A stretch of 64,000 nucleotides of DNA from Pontibacter liquoris (GCF_022758235.1 NZ_JALEBG010000001.1:2666001-2730000), one strand, 5' to 3'; counted from the stretch's first letter, positions 47,754-57,261 are shown. Notes: generated from the letters alone by a model not told the origin. A program made the numbers and translations.

Positions 47754-47938
47754 AAGGTTCTGGGTTTAAATTATTCGGTAAGCGCCGTACTTGCCGGCGC
47801 TCCTATACTTACCCTCATGCAGTTCAAATGGTTCTGATGCAACTGCCCGTGGCCGCTAAGCGCATGATTCCGATCCGGTTGCGGATTGCAGCGGGCAGCA
47901 TAGGTATTTTCCATACTTAGCCCAGCCAGAGCGGCTGT

Positions 47939-47968
47939 TTTGCGCATGAATAGTTTTGCATATCTTTG
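47939..47968 (+). promoter_or_regulatory. Promoter for the glycosyltransferase set
   Basis: TTTG at 47939-47942 and TATCTTTG at 47961-47968, an exact -7 match, with an 18-bp spacer (19-21 is usual). The ATG at 47991 follows by 22 bp. This supports starting the gene at 47991 rather than at the in-frame TTG (47940) or ATG (47946), which would lie in the promoter. Confidence 0.55.
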
Positions 47969-47990
47969 GCTTAAACTTCCAGGCACCTAC

Positions 47991-48917
47991 ATGCAACCGG
48001 AGCACCAGACAAGCTATAAGTATGTGATCGTATCGCCCTGTTTTAACGAGAACAGTACGGTCATTGCGTTCCTCAACAGCCTGGATCAGACCCTGAAAAG
48101 CAGCCCGCACCAATTCCTGGTAGTAGTGGTCGACGATGGCTCGACCGATAACACGCTGGCTTTATTGCAGCAATACCGCTTCACCACGCCCTATATCGCA
48201 CTAAAGGTGCTGCCTTTGCGCTTTAATGTGGGCCACCAGAAAGCTATTTACCAGGGCCTGCTGTATGCCCGGCGTTTCCAGGCCGGTCGTTATATCGTGA
48301 TGGATGCCGACGGCGAAGACGACCCGCGCGCCCTGCTGGAGCTGACCACCATACAGGATGCCGATATTGTGTTTGTGACTCGCGGAAAGCGGCAGGAAAG
48401 CCTGGGCTTTAAGCTCGGCTACTTTTTCTACCGGGTTCTGTTTGCCCTGGTCGCCAACTCGAAAGTGAACTTCGGCAATTACTCCATGATCAGCCACCGC
48501 GCACTGGAGGCCGTGCTGGGGCAGTCGTTCGTGCATTATTCCGCTTTCCTCTCGCGGCTCCGCCTCAGCCGGCGCGACATCAAGTATAACCGGCTCCGGC
48601 GGCTGGATGGTCAGTCGAAAATGAATTTCCAGAGTTTGGTGATGCACGGGCTTAAGTCGCTGATCGAGTACTCGGACAAAGTGTTGCTGTTCTTCATCAA
48701 GTTTTTTATTGTGGTGCTGCTGGGCTTGCTTGGCGTAGCCGGCTTCATACTATATGTAAAGCTCTTTACAGACAATGCCGTGCTGGGCTGGGCCAGCACA
48801 CTGGGCACATCGCTTTTCAACGCCAGCCTCATCATACTGGGCATTATTGTGCTGGGCCTGCTCCTGCTCAACATCAACGATAAGAGCAAGCCCCATGAAG
48901 CCATTTTTACGGACTGA
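47991..48917 (+). CDS. Family 2 glycosyltransferase with two C-terminal membrane helices
   Basis: 308 residues from the ATG at 47991. GT-A fold: VSPCFNENSTVIAFLNSL, VVVDDGSTDNTLALL and MDADGEDDP (DXD-type metal site). Two C-terminal TM helices (about 225-250 and 275-300). Layout is that of DPM1/ArnC-like polyprenyl-phosphate glycosyltransferases, which put a sugar on a lipid carrier at the inner membrane. Followed by a methyltransferase and a polytopic membrane protein on the same strand, suggesting a surface glycan or lipid-linked sugar pathway. Confidence 0.85.
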   Translation: MQPEHQTSYKYVIVSPCFNENSTVIAFLNSLDQTLKSSPHQFLVVVVDDGSTDNTLALLQQYRFTTPYIALKVLPLRFNVGHQKAIYQGLLYARRFQAGRYIVMDADGEDDPRALLELTTIQDADIVFVTRGKRQESLGFKLGYFFYRVLFALVANSKVNFGNYSMISHRALEAVLGQSFVHYSAFLSRLRLSRRDIKYNRLRRLDGQSKMNFQSLVMHGLKSLIEYSDKVLLFFIKFFIVVLLGLLGVAGFILYVKLFTDNAVLGWASTLGTSLFNASLIILGIIVLGLLLLNINDKSKPHEAIFTD

Positions 48918-48939
48918 TACCTTACACGCAAAAAGAGAT

Positions 48940-49629
48940 ATGGAATATATAGGCAGTGAGTTGGAGCTCTTTAGCCACGCGGTGAACTGGAAAAACTATT
49001 TTGCCCGCGCCATTACCCCCTACATTAAAGGCGATGTGCTGGAAGTGGGCGCCGGGCTGGGCGTGAACAGCCAGTTCCTGCAAAACCCGCACGTAGACTC
49101 CTGGCACTACCTGGAACCCGACGAGCGGCTCTGCAGCCAGATCGAACAGCACATGCCGCCGGCCCTGCCTCGGCATGCTATTACGTGCGGCACCATCGAT
49201 GCCCTGGAGGGACTTACCTTCGACACCGTTTTGTATATTGATGTGCTGGAACATATTGCCCAGAGCAAGGAGGAACTCGAAAAGCTGCAACGCTTCGTAA
49301 AACCTGGTGGCCACCTGATCATCCTTATTCCGGCCTACAACTTCCTGTTCAGCGAGTTCGACAAATCCATTGGCCACTACCGGCGCTATAACAAACGGCT
49401 GCTGAAAAGCGAGGTGCCCGGCGGCTTTGCGCAGGTAAAACTGTTCTACCTCGATTCGCTGGGCGTGATCGCCTCTATTGCCAACAAGCTTTTGCTGCAC
49501 CAGCAAAACCCTACCGCCAAACAGGTAGCGTTCTGGGACAAAGTGATCGTGCCGCTGAGCAAGTTGACGGACAAGGTCTTTTTCCACGCGTTTGGCAAGT
49601 CCCTGATCGGCATCTACAAACGAAAATAA
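48940..49629 (+). CDS. Class I SAM-dependent methyltransferase
   Basis: 229 residues from the ATG at 48940, preceded by an AAAAGAGA purine run suited to ribosome binding; an earlier ATG at 48895 would overlap the glycosyltransferase by 23 bp. Motif I VLEVGAGLGVNSQFL, then LEPDERLC and VLYIDVLEHI. KPGGHLIILIPAYNFLFSEFD matches the methyltransferase type 11/23 fold. Starts 22 bp after the GT2 stop and probably shares its substrate or pathway. Confidence 0.8.
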   Translation: MEYIGSELELFSHAVNWKNYFARAITPYIKGDVLEVGAGLGVNSQFLQNPHVDSWHYLEPDERLCSQIEQHMPPALPRHAITCGTIDALEGLTFDTVLYIDVLEHIAQSKEELEKLQRFVKPGGHLIILIPAYNFLFSEFDKSIGHYRRYNKRLLKSEVPGGFAQVKLFYLDSLGVIASIANKLLLHQQNPTAKQVAFWDKVIVPLSKLTDKVFFHAFGKSLIGIYKRK

Positions 49630-49651
49630 GTATAAACAGCCTCGCTACGTT

Positions 49652-51328
49652 TTGAAGTTCAAGCACCTTTTCCTGCTCGTGCTGCTGCTGTCGGTGGTGT
49701 GCAATGTGGGGTATTTTCTGTTGGGCCCGGATGCCTTCGTTACCATCCACGATAACCTGGACTCCGAGCTCTCGTACCTGGCGCTGCTCAAAAATGCGGG
49801 CCAGCTGCTCACCTTCTCTGCTAACCCGGTTGTGCCCGGTGTGATGGAGGGTATTCCGCGGGCAGCTTTCCGCTCGCCCCTCAACGTGACGGTGTGGCTT
49901 TATGCTATACTTCCGCCGTTCTGGGTGTATGCCGTTAACAAGCTGCTGGTGCACCTGATTGGTTTTTTGGGCATGTACCTGCTCTTGCGCTGGCAGGTGC
50001 TGCGGGGGCACCGGTATACGGCGCTGGCCTGTGCCTTTGTCTTCAGCATGCTCTCCTATTATCACATCCAGTATGGCATTTCCATTAGCGGGCAGCCGCT
50101 GTTGCTGTGGGCGTTTTTAAGTATCCTGCGCCGGGAGCACCGGTTCTATCACTGGCTGGTGGTGGCCCTGTTCCCGTTCTACTCTTTTATGGTGGTCACG
50201 CTGCCCTTTTTTCTGCCTTTTTTGGCAGCGCTGGGCGCCTGGCATAGGTATAAAACCCGGCAATGGAATTATAGCTACTGGCTGGCACTGCTGCTTTACA
50301 TCGGCGTAAGTGCCTTTGCCGAATTCCCGCTGCTGTATGCCACCCTGTTTGATCCGCAGTTTGTCTCGCACCGCGAAGTATGGAATCCCTTTATTATTGC
50401 CGGTCTGCCTACGCTTGCAGGCAATATCAAAGACATGATCCTGGATACCCTGGTGACGCCCTACCATGCCGGCAGTATGCTGACGTTGCCGGTGCTGGCA
50501 GCATTGGCCCTCTGCGTAAGCATAAAACACCGGATAACGGCGCTGCAAGGCGTGCTGCTGGCAAGTATAGCGGCCATTGTGCTGTGGGCGAGCCTGAATG
50601 ACTGGCTGGTGCTGGCGCTGATGGACAAGGTAAAGCTCATCAAGATGCTCAATATCGACCGCTTCAACTTCCTGCTGCCCATGCTCTGGGTCCTGTTGCT
50701 GGCCACCAGCCTGGCTGCGCTGAACAGAACTAGGCGTTGGCAAAAAGTATGCGGCGGCAGTTTGCTCGTGCTGGTGCTGCTGGGTGCCGGTATTTACGAC
50801 AAGGAACTGCGCAACAACGTGCAGCTGCTGGCTGGCCACCCGATAAAGAAACCTACCTTTGCGCAGTTTTATGCCCCGGAACTCTTTGCCCAACTAAAAC
50901 AAACCATCGGTCAGCCTACAAACAAGTATAAAGTCGTGACGGTGGGCACCTATCCGAATATCGCCCTTTTTAACGGGCTGCAGACCCTGGATGGCTACCA
51001 GAATAATTACCCGCTGCCCTATAAGTATAAATTCCGGAAGATCATCGCCCCGGAACTGGCCAAGTCCACCGCGCTTCGCAACTACTTTGATTACTGGGGA
51101 AGCCGCTGCTACGTTTTTTCAACAGAGCTGGACCAGGGAAAGCTGTACCCGAAGCAAGATAAGACAGTTATCCGAAATTTGGCGATCGATACGGGTGCGC
51201 TAAAATCCCTGGGTGGTGAGTTCCTGATCTCGGCCGTACCCATCGCTCATGCGGCCCACCTGCAACTGCTAAAAACTTTTGTAAGCCCCCGCTCCTTCTG
51301 GAAACTATACCTCTACCAGGTGCGCTAA
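49652..51328 (+). CDS. Polytopic membrane protein, DUF6044-like
   Basis: 558 residues from a TTG at 49652 (LKFKHLFLLVLLLSVV). Roughly ten or more hydrophobic segments over residues 1-380, then a soluble C-terminal part. HDNLDSELSYLALL after the first helix has the acidic loop seen in GT-C-type glycosyltransferases and related membrane proteins; DUF6044 is the family I would expect, with moderate certainty. 22 bp after the methyltransferase. A role in sugar transfer to surface polymer is inference. Confidence 0.55.
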   Translation: MKFKHLFLLVLLLSVVCNVGYFLLGPDAFVTIHDNLDSELSYLALLKNAGQLLTFSANPVVPGVMEGIPRAAFRSPLNVTVWLYAILPPFWVYAVNKLLVHLIGFLGMYLLLRWQVLRGHRYTALACAFVFSMLSYYHIQYGISISGQPLLLWAFLSILRREHRFYHWLVVALFPFYSFMVVTLPFFLPFLAALGAWHRYKTRQWNYSYWLALLLYIGVSAFAEFPLLYATLFDPQFVSHREVWNPFIIAGLPTLAGNIKDMILDTLVTPYHAGSMLTLPVLAALALCVSIKHRITALQGVLLASIAAIVLWASLNDWLVLALMDKVKLIKMLNIDRFNFLLPMLWVLLLATSLAALNRTRRWQKVCGGSLLVLVLLGAGIYDKELRNNVQLLAGHPIKKPTFAQFYAPELFAQLKQTIGQPTNKYKVVTVGTYPNIALFNGLQTLDGYQNNYPLPYKYKFRKIIAPELAKSTALRNYFDYWGSRCYVFSTELDQGKLYPKQDKTVIRNLAIDTGALKSLGGEFLISAVPIAHAAHLQLLKTFVSPRSFWKLYLYQVR

Positions 51329-51512
51329 GCGCCGCCTGCCGCCCTCCTTTATACATCCGGCATACCTGTCATCCGCTCTGGTAGTCAGCTTATACTTCCG
51401 ACAGTGTAGTTTCCGGGCGCTCCGGGCGGGATAACTGCTAATCAGAATTCGGGCAGCGCCAAATAGCCATACGCCCGGTTTTCCTCGTATTCCTTATTTA
51501 AACCTATGGAGT

Positions 51513-53033
51513 ATGATGACACGATATAAAGGGACAGAGCAGAACCCGGATGTAGTTTTGATCGGCGCAGGCATTATGAGCGCCACGCTCGGGGTCTTAT
51601 TAAAGGAGCTTCAGCCCGACCTGACAATAGAAATTTATGAACGCCTGGATGTGGTGGCTGCCGAAAGCACAGACGCCTGGAATAACGCCGGCACCGGCCA
51701 CTCGGCCTTCTGCGAGCTCAACTATACCCCTGAGCGGCCGGATGGCTCCATCGATATTTCCAAAGCCATCAAGATTGCGGATTCCTTTGAGGTTTCGCGG
51801 CAGTTCTGGGCCTACCTGGTGCAGCAGGGCTATGTGGCCTCGCCTCACTCTTTTATCAACACGATTCCGCACCTGAGCTTTGTCTGGGGCCCGGAAAATG
51901 TGGAATTCTTACGCAAAAGGCACGAAGCGCTTACGCAGAACCCGCTGTTTGAAGGCATGACCTTTACCACCGACAAGACCCAGCTGCAGGAATGGATTCC
52001 GCTGATGATGGCCGGCCGGGACACCTCAGAGCAGTTGGCCGCCACGTGTATGAAGCTGGGAACCGACGTGAACTTTGGCTGCTTGACCCGTAATTTGTTT
52101 GATCGCTTACAGAAGATGGAAGGCGTTACGCTGCACCTGAACCACGAGGTGCGCAAACTGCGCCAGCAGCCGGATGCCAGCTGGCAGGTGAAGGTAAAAG
52201 ATATTACGACAGGCGATAAACGCAAGATCAAGGCCAGGTTCGTCTTTATAGGCGCCGGCGGTGGCTCTTTGCCCCTGCTGCTGAAAACCGGCATTCCGGA
52301 GGGCAAAGGCTTTGGCGGTTTCCCGGTGAGCGGCCAATGGCTTGTGTGCCAGAACCCGGCGGTGATCGATCAGCACAATGCCAAAGTATACGGCAAGGCT
52401 TCGGTGGGTTCGCCGCCCATGTCGGTGCCCCACCTGGATACCCGCATCATCAGCGGCAAGAAAGCGCTGCTGTTTGGCCCCTATGCCGGCTTCTCGACCA
52501 AATTTCTGAAAAGAGGCTCTTTCATGGACCTGCCCCTGTCGATCAAGATCAACAACATCAAGCCCATGATTGAGGCGGGCCTGGATAACCTGCAGCTCAC
52601 CAAATACCTGATCGACCAGGTGCGGCAGTCAACTGACGAGCGTATGGATGCGCTGCGCGCTTTTGTACCCGATGCCCTGGAGGCAGACTGGAAACTGGAA
52701 ACAGCCGGCCAGCGCGTGCAGATCATCAAGCAGGACCCGGAAGAAGGCGGCATTTTGGAGTTTGGCACCGAGGTCGTCAGCTCTGCTGATGGAACCGTTT
52801 CCGCTTTGCTGGGCGCTTCGCCGGGGGCTTCCACGGCCGTTTCCATTATGCTGGGGCTGTTAAAGCGGTGTTTTGCAGAACAGTATTCGTCTGCGGCCTG
52901 GCAGGAAAAACTAAAGCAGATGATCCCCTCTTTCGGGCAGTCGCTGGCCGATGATGCGCAGCTTTGCAACGAGATACGGGCCTATACCAGCGAGGTGCTG
53001 GGGCTGGAATACTATAAGATGGAAAAGCAGTAA
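51513..53033 (+). CDS. mqo: Malate:quinone oxidoreductase
   Basis: 506 residues. FAD-binding DVVLIGAGIMSATLGVLL near the start; SAFCELNYTPE and FIGAGGGSLPLLLKTGIPEGKGFGGFPVSG (in parts) are family blocks. Membrane-associated enzyme oxidising malate to oxaloacetate and passing electrons to quinone. Length is normal. A terminator hairpin follows 16 bp after the stop. Confidence 0.94.
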   Translation: MMTRYKGTEQNPDVVLIGAGIMSATLGVLLKELQPDLTIEIYERLDVVAAESTDAWNNAGTGHSAFCELNYTPERPDGSIDISKAIKIADSFEVSRQFWAYLVQQGYVASPHSFINTIPHLSFVWGPENVEFLRKRHEALTQNPLFEGMTFTTDKTQLQEWIPLMMAGRDTSEQLAATCMKLGTDVNFGCLTRNLFDRLQKMEGVTLHLNHEVRKLRQQPDASWQVKVKDITTGDKRKIKARFVFIGAGGGSLPLLLKTGIPEGKGFGGFPVSGQWLVCQNPAVIDQHNAKVYGKASVGSPPMSVPHLDTRIISGKKALLFGPYAGFSTKFLKRGSFMDLPLSIKINNIKPMIEAGLDNLQLTKYLIDQVRQSTDERMDALRAFVPDALEADWKLETAGQRVQIIKQDPEEGGILEFGTEVVSSADGTVSALLGASPGASTAVSIMLGLLKRCFAEQYSSAAWQEKLKQMIPSFGQSLADDAQLCNEIRAYTSEVLGLEYYKMEKQ

Positions 53034-53048
53034 CCCTGGCCGCGCTAT

Positions 53049-53091
53049 AGCAAAACGGCCCCTGCTAAAGTATAGCAGGGGCCGTTTTGCT
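53049..53091. terminator. Terminator after mqo
   Basis: Perfect 19-bp stem (53049-53067 with 53073-53091) and a 5-nt loop AAGTA. The loop and right arm together form AAGTATA, so the abundant heptamer again sits in a terminator. Between mqo (plus) and the convergent Mut7-C gene. Confidence 0.85.
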
Positions 53092-53115
53092 CTGTGGCAA
53101 GTATAACACTCTCAG

Positions 53116-53862
53116 TTAAAGCGGTCTTGCCAGCCTTGAAATAAAAGCCTGCATATGCGCATAATGCGAGCCTTTCCAGTAGACCTGCTGACAGGACGAG
53201 CATTGGAAAAACTCCTCGAAGTATAACTTTGTTTTAGGAGGAAGCTGGTCTGCGATGCGTTCTTTTGCCACCTGCTCGATCAGCCCGTTGCAAGCCAGGC
53301 ACCGCGCAAAGGGCCTGAATGCTGGTGCCAGGTTAAAATAAGAAATGACTTCTGTTAGTTGCTCCTGCAGGTGCTGCGAGCGCAGCCAGTAGCCCCATGT
53401 AATGTTTTTTTGTTTCAGCAGGCCCACATCCCGCGTCAGCACAATGCGGTTTTGCTCGGAGGCAAGTTGCGCGATAGCCTGATCGGAGTAGTCGTTTTCA
53501 TAGCAAGTATCAAAGCCCAGCAACCGCAATGCCCGGGCCAACTTGCCCAGGTGCACATCCAGCACAAAGGCAGTTGTGGGCGGGCGGCTGGCCCGCAGCG
53601 ACCAGCTTTCGGGCAGGTTATAAGAAGAACCGGCAGGATATACTTCCACCCAATCGCAGGCGGCAAGCGGGTGCAGCAAAGGCACCGGCGCGCCATTTAC
53701 CAGGAGCACGTTTACCTCGGGGTGCGGCACGCCCTGCGCTTCGATGGCATCCTTTACGGCTGGCAATCCGGTAAAGGCATAGCTTTGCCAACTCCCTTTT
53801 TTGGAGCGGGACAGAAAATCCTGCAATGGGCCATGAAAAAAGAAGCTTGCCGTATGGTGCAT
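53116..53862 (-). CDS. Mut7-C RNase-domain protein with ubiquitin-like N-terminus
   Basis: 248 residues from the ATG at 53862. N-terminal 80 residues fit the Mut7-C-associated ubiquitin-like domain; VLDVHLGKLARALRLLGFDTCYEND begins the Mut7-C PIN-type RNase domain (shown in parts), with further acidic positions (VLTRDVGLL). C-terminal Cys pairs (CLAC, CSSC) form a zinc ribbon. The family is thought to act on RNA; target unknown. 57 bp after the MpaB-type gene on the same strand. Confidence 0.82.
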   Translation of the reverse strand: MHHTASFFFHGPLQDFLSRSKKGSWQSYAFTGLPAVKDAIEAQGVPHPEVNVLLVNGAPVPLLHPLAACDWVEVYPAGSSYNLPESWSLRASRPPTTAFVLDVHLGKLARALRLLGFDTCYENDYSDQAIAQLASEQNRIVLTRDVGLLKQKNITWGYWLRSQHLQEQLTEVISYFNLAPAFRPFARCLACNGLIEQVAKERIADQLPPKTKLYFEEFFQCSSCQQVYWKGSHYAHMQAFISRLARPL

Positions 53863-53919
53863 CCGGTATACTTGCCTGTTTATACTTGTTACGGATTTTG
53901 GAACAATAATCACGTTTGA

Positions 53920-54684
53920 TCAGGAAGGCACCCGGTCCAGGGCGCTGATCTCTGCTTTATAGGCCGGCGGCAAAATGATCGCTTTCAGCAGCCATTCCAG
54001 CCGCAGCCTTCGGCTTAGTTTGTACACCCGGAGCACAGGGCCCAGGTACGAAAAGCGCCCGAAACCCAGCAGTTGTTTTACCCGGGCAGGCACGACCAGC
54101 GCCTGCGCCTGCAGCAGCAAGTGATACCTGACCAGACCCAGGTGCTTGCGGTACTGCCGGTACAGGTCCGTAGTATAGCCACTTTCGGCCAGGTTCTCCT
54201 GCAGGTGCTGCTGCCGCTGTTGTACCCAGGCTGGCCAGGTAGCCGGCAGTCCTTTGATGCCCATGCGGGTGCCCACGCGGATGAACACCGTAAAAACTTC
54301 TGCCTTTTCTGCCTCGGTCAGTTTTCGCTCCAGCAGCTCAAATGAGCGGATGGAATAATCGATGAGCATAAAAAGCACGTCGCGGTAGGCCCAGTCCGGG
54401 ATGGCCATGCCGCGGCCGGCCTCCACCCCGGCGTGAATTTTAGCCATTTGATCAATGGCACGATGGGCGTCATCCAATCCCGAAAAAACGATCCGGCGGG
54501 CATAGCCGACCGTAGAAAAAAGCCGCCCTAGCGGATCGGCGGGCAGGCGCCCGGTAAAGTATAACCAGTCAACCGCCTTGTTGAGGGCAAATTCAGCAGC
54601 AGCGCCGGCAAAGATGAAGAGGATCGTATCGGCCTTTCCCCAGATCTGGCGTACAACGGAGCCTTTGTTCACAAAAAATTCCAT
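53920..54684 (-). CDS. MpaB-family (DUF2236) oxygenase-like protein
   Basis: 254 residues from the ATG at 54684. FSTVGYARRIVFSGLDDAHRAID and IPDWAYRDVLFMLIDYSIRSFELL (in parts) match the ER-bound oxygenase MpaB/rubber oxygenase (DUF2236) family, whose heme-type members oxidise hydrophobic substrates. Conserved His of the heme site is plausible in DDAHRAI. Substrate is unknown. The in-frame extension to 54774 is not family-like. Confidence 0.75.
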   Translation of the reverse strand: MEFFVNKGSVVRQIWGKADTILFIFAGAAAEFALNKAVDWLYFTGRLPADPLGRLFSTVGYARRIVFSGLDDAHRAIDQMAKIHAGVEAGRGMAIPDWAYRDVLFMLIDYSIRSFELLERKLTEAEKAEVFTVFIRVGTRMGIKGLPATWPAWVQQRQQHLQENLAESGYTTDLYRQYRKHLGLVRYHLLLQAQALVVPARVKQLLGFGRFSYLGPVLRVYKLSRRLRLEWLLKAIILPPAYKAEISALDRVPS

Positions 54685-55034
54685 ACCTGGTAAACATGTT
54701 TTATGCCCGAAACGTGCAGCACACCGTGCGCCGCCACCATGGCAGTATACCTTTACTTTTGCATTTACGGGCACTTTGCTGGTTAAGAATCCGCGCTGTC
54801 CGGAATCATACGCGGCCTGCGGCTGTTGCTACCCATATCATTTTCAGATGTATACGCGCCCTTGGGCTAACTTCTATTTGCTGATTTTTTCGGAAGAATG
54901 ACAATAAAGCCATACTTTAAAAGTTATTGGAGAAGGCTTGCCCTGTAAACCCACGATTTAGCGCAGCCTTTTGGCTAATCTGAACTGTTTTTACTATTTT
55001 ACAAAAGTGAATTTCAAACTTTAATTTCAAAACC
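54685..55034. other. Divergent intergenic region
   Basis: 350 bp between the MpaB-type (minus) and coiled-coil protein (plus) genes. A TTTTGG about 20 bp upstream of a TACTATTTTA stretch (54970-55005) could be a weak promoter for the plus gene. Nothing else seen. Confidence 0.3.
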
Positions 55035-55709
55035 ATGAAGGCACTCTTTCTACCCCTGTTCCTTGTGTTATTTTCCACCGCCGTGATGGCACAAGGCACA
55101 CCGAAGGAAGGTTCACCTGCCGCTACGGCTTTATCCAACCAGTTCAACAAACTTAAAAGCAACTCTAACTCCTACCAGGAAAATAACCGGGAGTATAAAG
55201 TGGTGAATGTGGAAGCGCTTAATGCGTTCTGGACGAATGTACAGGCAACGCTGGCCGAACGCGAAAAGAAATTGCTCAATGCCAGCAAAGACACCCGCGA
55301 AGAACTTGCCCAGGCCCAGGCCACCATTGCGCAACAGAAAAAACAACTGCAGGCCCTGCGTGCGGATAATGTGAAGAAAGACCAGGAAGTGCAGAAAAGC
55401 GCCAGCGCCATTGCCAACATTTCGGTGCTTGGGCTTGACATGCCAAAGCAGTTCTACGTGATCCTGACGGGCATCATTATTATAGCGCTGCTGGTTGTGC
55501 TGGCTGTGGTGATGGCCGTATACCGCAAAAGCAAGATCGTGACCGACGAAAAGCAGCGGGCTTACAACGAAATGGAGGCTGAACTGAATGAAAGCAAAAA
55601 GAACGCCCGCGAAAAAGAGCTGAAGCTAAAAAGAGACCTGCAGACAGAAATGAATCGGGTAGAAGAACTGAACAAAGAGATCGCTTCCCTGCAACGCCAG
55701 CACCATTAG
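55035..55709 (+). CDS. Secreted-type N-terminus, coiled-coil membrane protein, unknown
   Basis: 224 residues. Signal peptide to about 20 (TAVMAQ), a helical coiled-coil segment (about 65-125, with REELAQAQATIAQQKKQLQA), one TM helix (about 139-160, YVILTGIIIIALLVVLAVVM) and a second, Lys/Glu-rich coiled coil to the end. So a single-span protein with coiled coils on both sides of the membrane. Similar proteins in this phylum are sometimes labelled as tRNA methyltransferase, for which I see no basis. Function unknown. Ends at a strong hairpin. Confidence 0.65.
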   Translation: MKALFLPLFLVLFSTAVMAQGTPKEGSPAATALSNQFNKLKSNSNSYQENNREYKVVNVEALNAFWTNVQATLAEREKKLLNASKDTREELAQAQATIAQQKKQLQALRADNVKKDQEVQKSASAIANISVLGLDMPKQFYVILTGIIIIALLVVLAVVMAVYRKSKIVTDEKQRAYNEMEAELNESKKNAREKELKLKRDLQTEMNRVEELNKEIASLQRQHH

Positions 55710-55723
55710 GCCAGCCCGTTCGG

Positions 55724-55736
55724 AAGTATAAGTATA
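55724..55736. repeat. Tandem AAGTATA copies
   Basis: Two overlapping heptamers AAGTATAAGTATA immediately upstream of the terminator at 55736-55791, which begins at the last base of the second copy. Confidence 0.6.
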
Positions 55737-55791
55737 ACTAAAAAGCCGGCGCCGCTTTGCCAACAGGTAAAGCGGCGCCGGCTTTTTAGTT
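55736..55791 (+). terminator. Terminator after the coiled-coil membrane protein
   Basis: 26-bp stem with one imperfect position (55736-55761 with 55766-55791), loop AACA, G+C-rich core GCCGGCGCCGC and TTTTT on the right side. Positioned 26 bp after the stop. Confidence 0.85.
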
Positions 55792-55948
55792 CAGGCAAGA
55801 TGCGGTCGTAGCTCGAATTTCAGCTTTTACCGGCTGCGCCGGAAATACCGTACACCGGGGTATACTTGCTCCAACTGTTTTTTTCTTACTTTTAGGGCTG
55901 CTTTTGCGGACGCACCGGAAAGCAGGTAAACCTCTCAACGGCACACGT

Positions 55949-57253
55949 ATGAATTCTTACTTTGAACTGAAGAAAAACGGCACTTCCTTCCAGACGGAGC
56001 TCATTGCCGGCATCTCTTCTTTCCTGGCTACTTCTTACATCATAGTGGTCAACCCCAACATTTTGAGCCAGGCGGGCATGCCTTTTGCCGGCGTGCTGAC
56101 CGCAACCGTACTGGTGTGCTTTTTCAGTAGTGTGATGATGGGGCTTTATGCCAAAAACCCGATCCTGGTAGCGCCGGGCATGGGCCTCAATGCTTTTTTC
56201 ACGTTTTCGGCGGTGCTGGGCATGAAAGTGCCCTGGCAGGTAGCACTGGGGGCGGTTTTCTGGTCGGGCATTGTCTTCCTGCTGCTTTCGGTCTTTAACA
56301 TCCGGACCTATATTGTAAAAGCTATTCCGCGGCCTTTGCGATACGCCATTGCAGCAGGTATCGGGCTTTTTATCACCCTCATCGGCTTTGCCAATGCCAA
56401 ATTCATTGTGGCAAATCCGGCAACCATCATCGGCGTGAGCCCGCTTACGCCTACCCTGCTTACCTTTTTAGCCGGCCTCCTGCTCACGGCCGTACTAGTG
56501 GTGCGGCAGGTAAAAGGCGGCATTCTCATTGGTATTCTGTTCACCACGCTGCTTTCTTACCCGCTTGGGCGCTGGTGGGCAACGGAGGCCACGCCGCTCA
56601 TTAACTGGCAGGGTGTGTTTGCCGCGCCGGATTTCAGCCTGCTCTTCCAGCTCGACCTCATAAATTCGCTGCAGTGGGCAGTGCTGCCGGTCATTTTCGC
56701 GTTCGTTTTCACCGATTTGTTCGATAGCCTCTCTACGCTGGTCGGGCTGGCAGAAGCCGCCAACCTGGTAGATGAGGAAGGCGAGCCCCGAAACATTAAA
56801 CAAGCCTTGCTCACCGATGCGGTGGCCACCACAATGGCCGGCCTGGTAGGTTGCAGCCCTGGAACGGCCTATATCGAATCAGCTGTAGGGATAGAAGCGG
56901 GCGGCCGCACGGGGCTTACAGCCGTAGTCGGCGGCTTGCTGTTTCTGCCCTTCCTATTCCTGGCTCCCCTGCTGTCCATGGTTCCGGCTATTGCCACGGC
57001 ACCGGCGTTGGTGCTGGTAGGCGTGTTTATGGTGCGGCCCGTTACCAAAATAGACTGGGCCCAGTTAGATGAAGCCATACCTGCTTTCCTGGCCATGGTC
57101 CTGATTCCCTTCACCTACTCAATTTCTCAGGGCATCATCTGGGGCTTTCTCAGCTGGACTGCCCTCAAGCTTATATCCGGGAAGAAATCAGAAATCAGCC
57201 TGGCCCTCTGGATCATTGATATTTTCTGTATTCTGGCCCTGGTGCTGGCTTAA
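55949..57253 (+). CDS. NCS2/AzgA-family purine permease
   Basis: 434 residues from the ATG at 55949. About 12-14 membrane segments. Starts FQTELIAGISSFLATSYIIVVNPNIL as AzgA-like hypoxanthine/guanine permeases do; later FVFTDLFDSLSTLVGLAE (signature segment with acidic residues in the substrate site) and CSPGTAYIESAVGIEAGGRTG fit the nucleobase-cation symporter-2 core. Substrate (adenine, guanine or hypoxanthine) not distinguishable. An AAGTATACTT site overlaps its stop codon, and a terminator follows. Confidence 0.88.
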   Translation: MNSYFELKKNGTSFQTELIAGISSFLATSYIIVVNPNILSQAGMPFAGVLTATVLVCFFSSVMMGLYAKNPILVAPGMGLNAFFTFSAVLGMKVPWQVALGAVFWSGIVFLLLSVFNIRTYIVKAIPRPLRYAIAAGIGLFITLIGFANAKFIVANPATIIGVSPLTPTLLTFLAGLLLTAVLVVRQVKGGILIGILFTTLLSYPLGRWWATEATPLINWQGVFAAPDFSLLFQLDLINSLQWAVLPVIFAFVFTDLFDSLSTLVGLAEAANLVDEEGEPRNIKQALLTDAVATTMAGLVGCSPGTAYIESAVGIEAGGRTGLTAVVGGLLFLPFLFLAPLLSMVPAIATAPALVLVGVFMVRPVTKIDWAQLDEAIPAFLAMVLIPFTYSISQGIIWGFLSWTALKLISGKKSEISLALWIIDIFCILALVLA

Positions 57254-57261
57254 GTATACTT
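57252..57261. repeat. Palindrome AAGTATACTT at the permease stop codon
   Basis: The abundant heptamer on both strands, overlapping by 4 bases to make a perfect 10-bp palindrome that includes the TAA stop codon of the permease. Confidence 0.6.
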
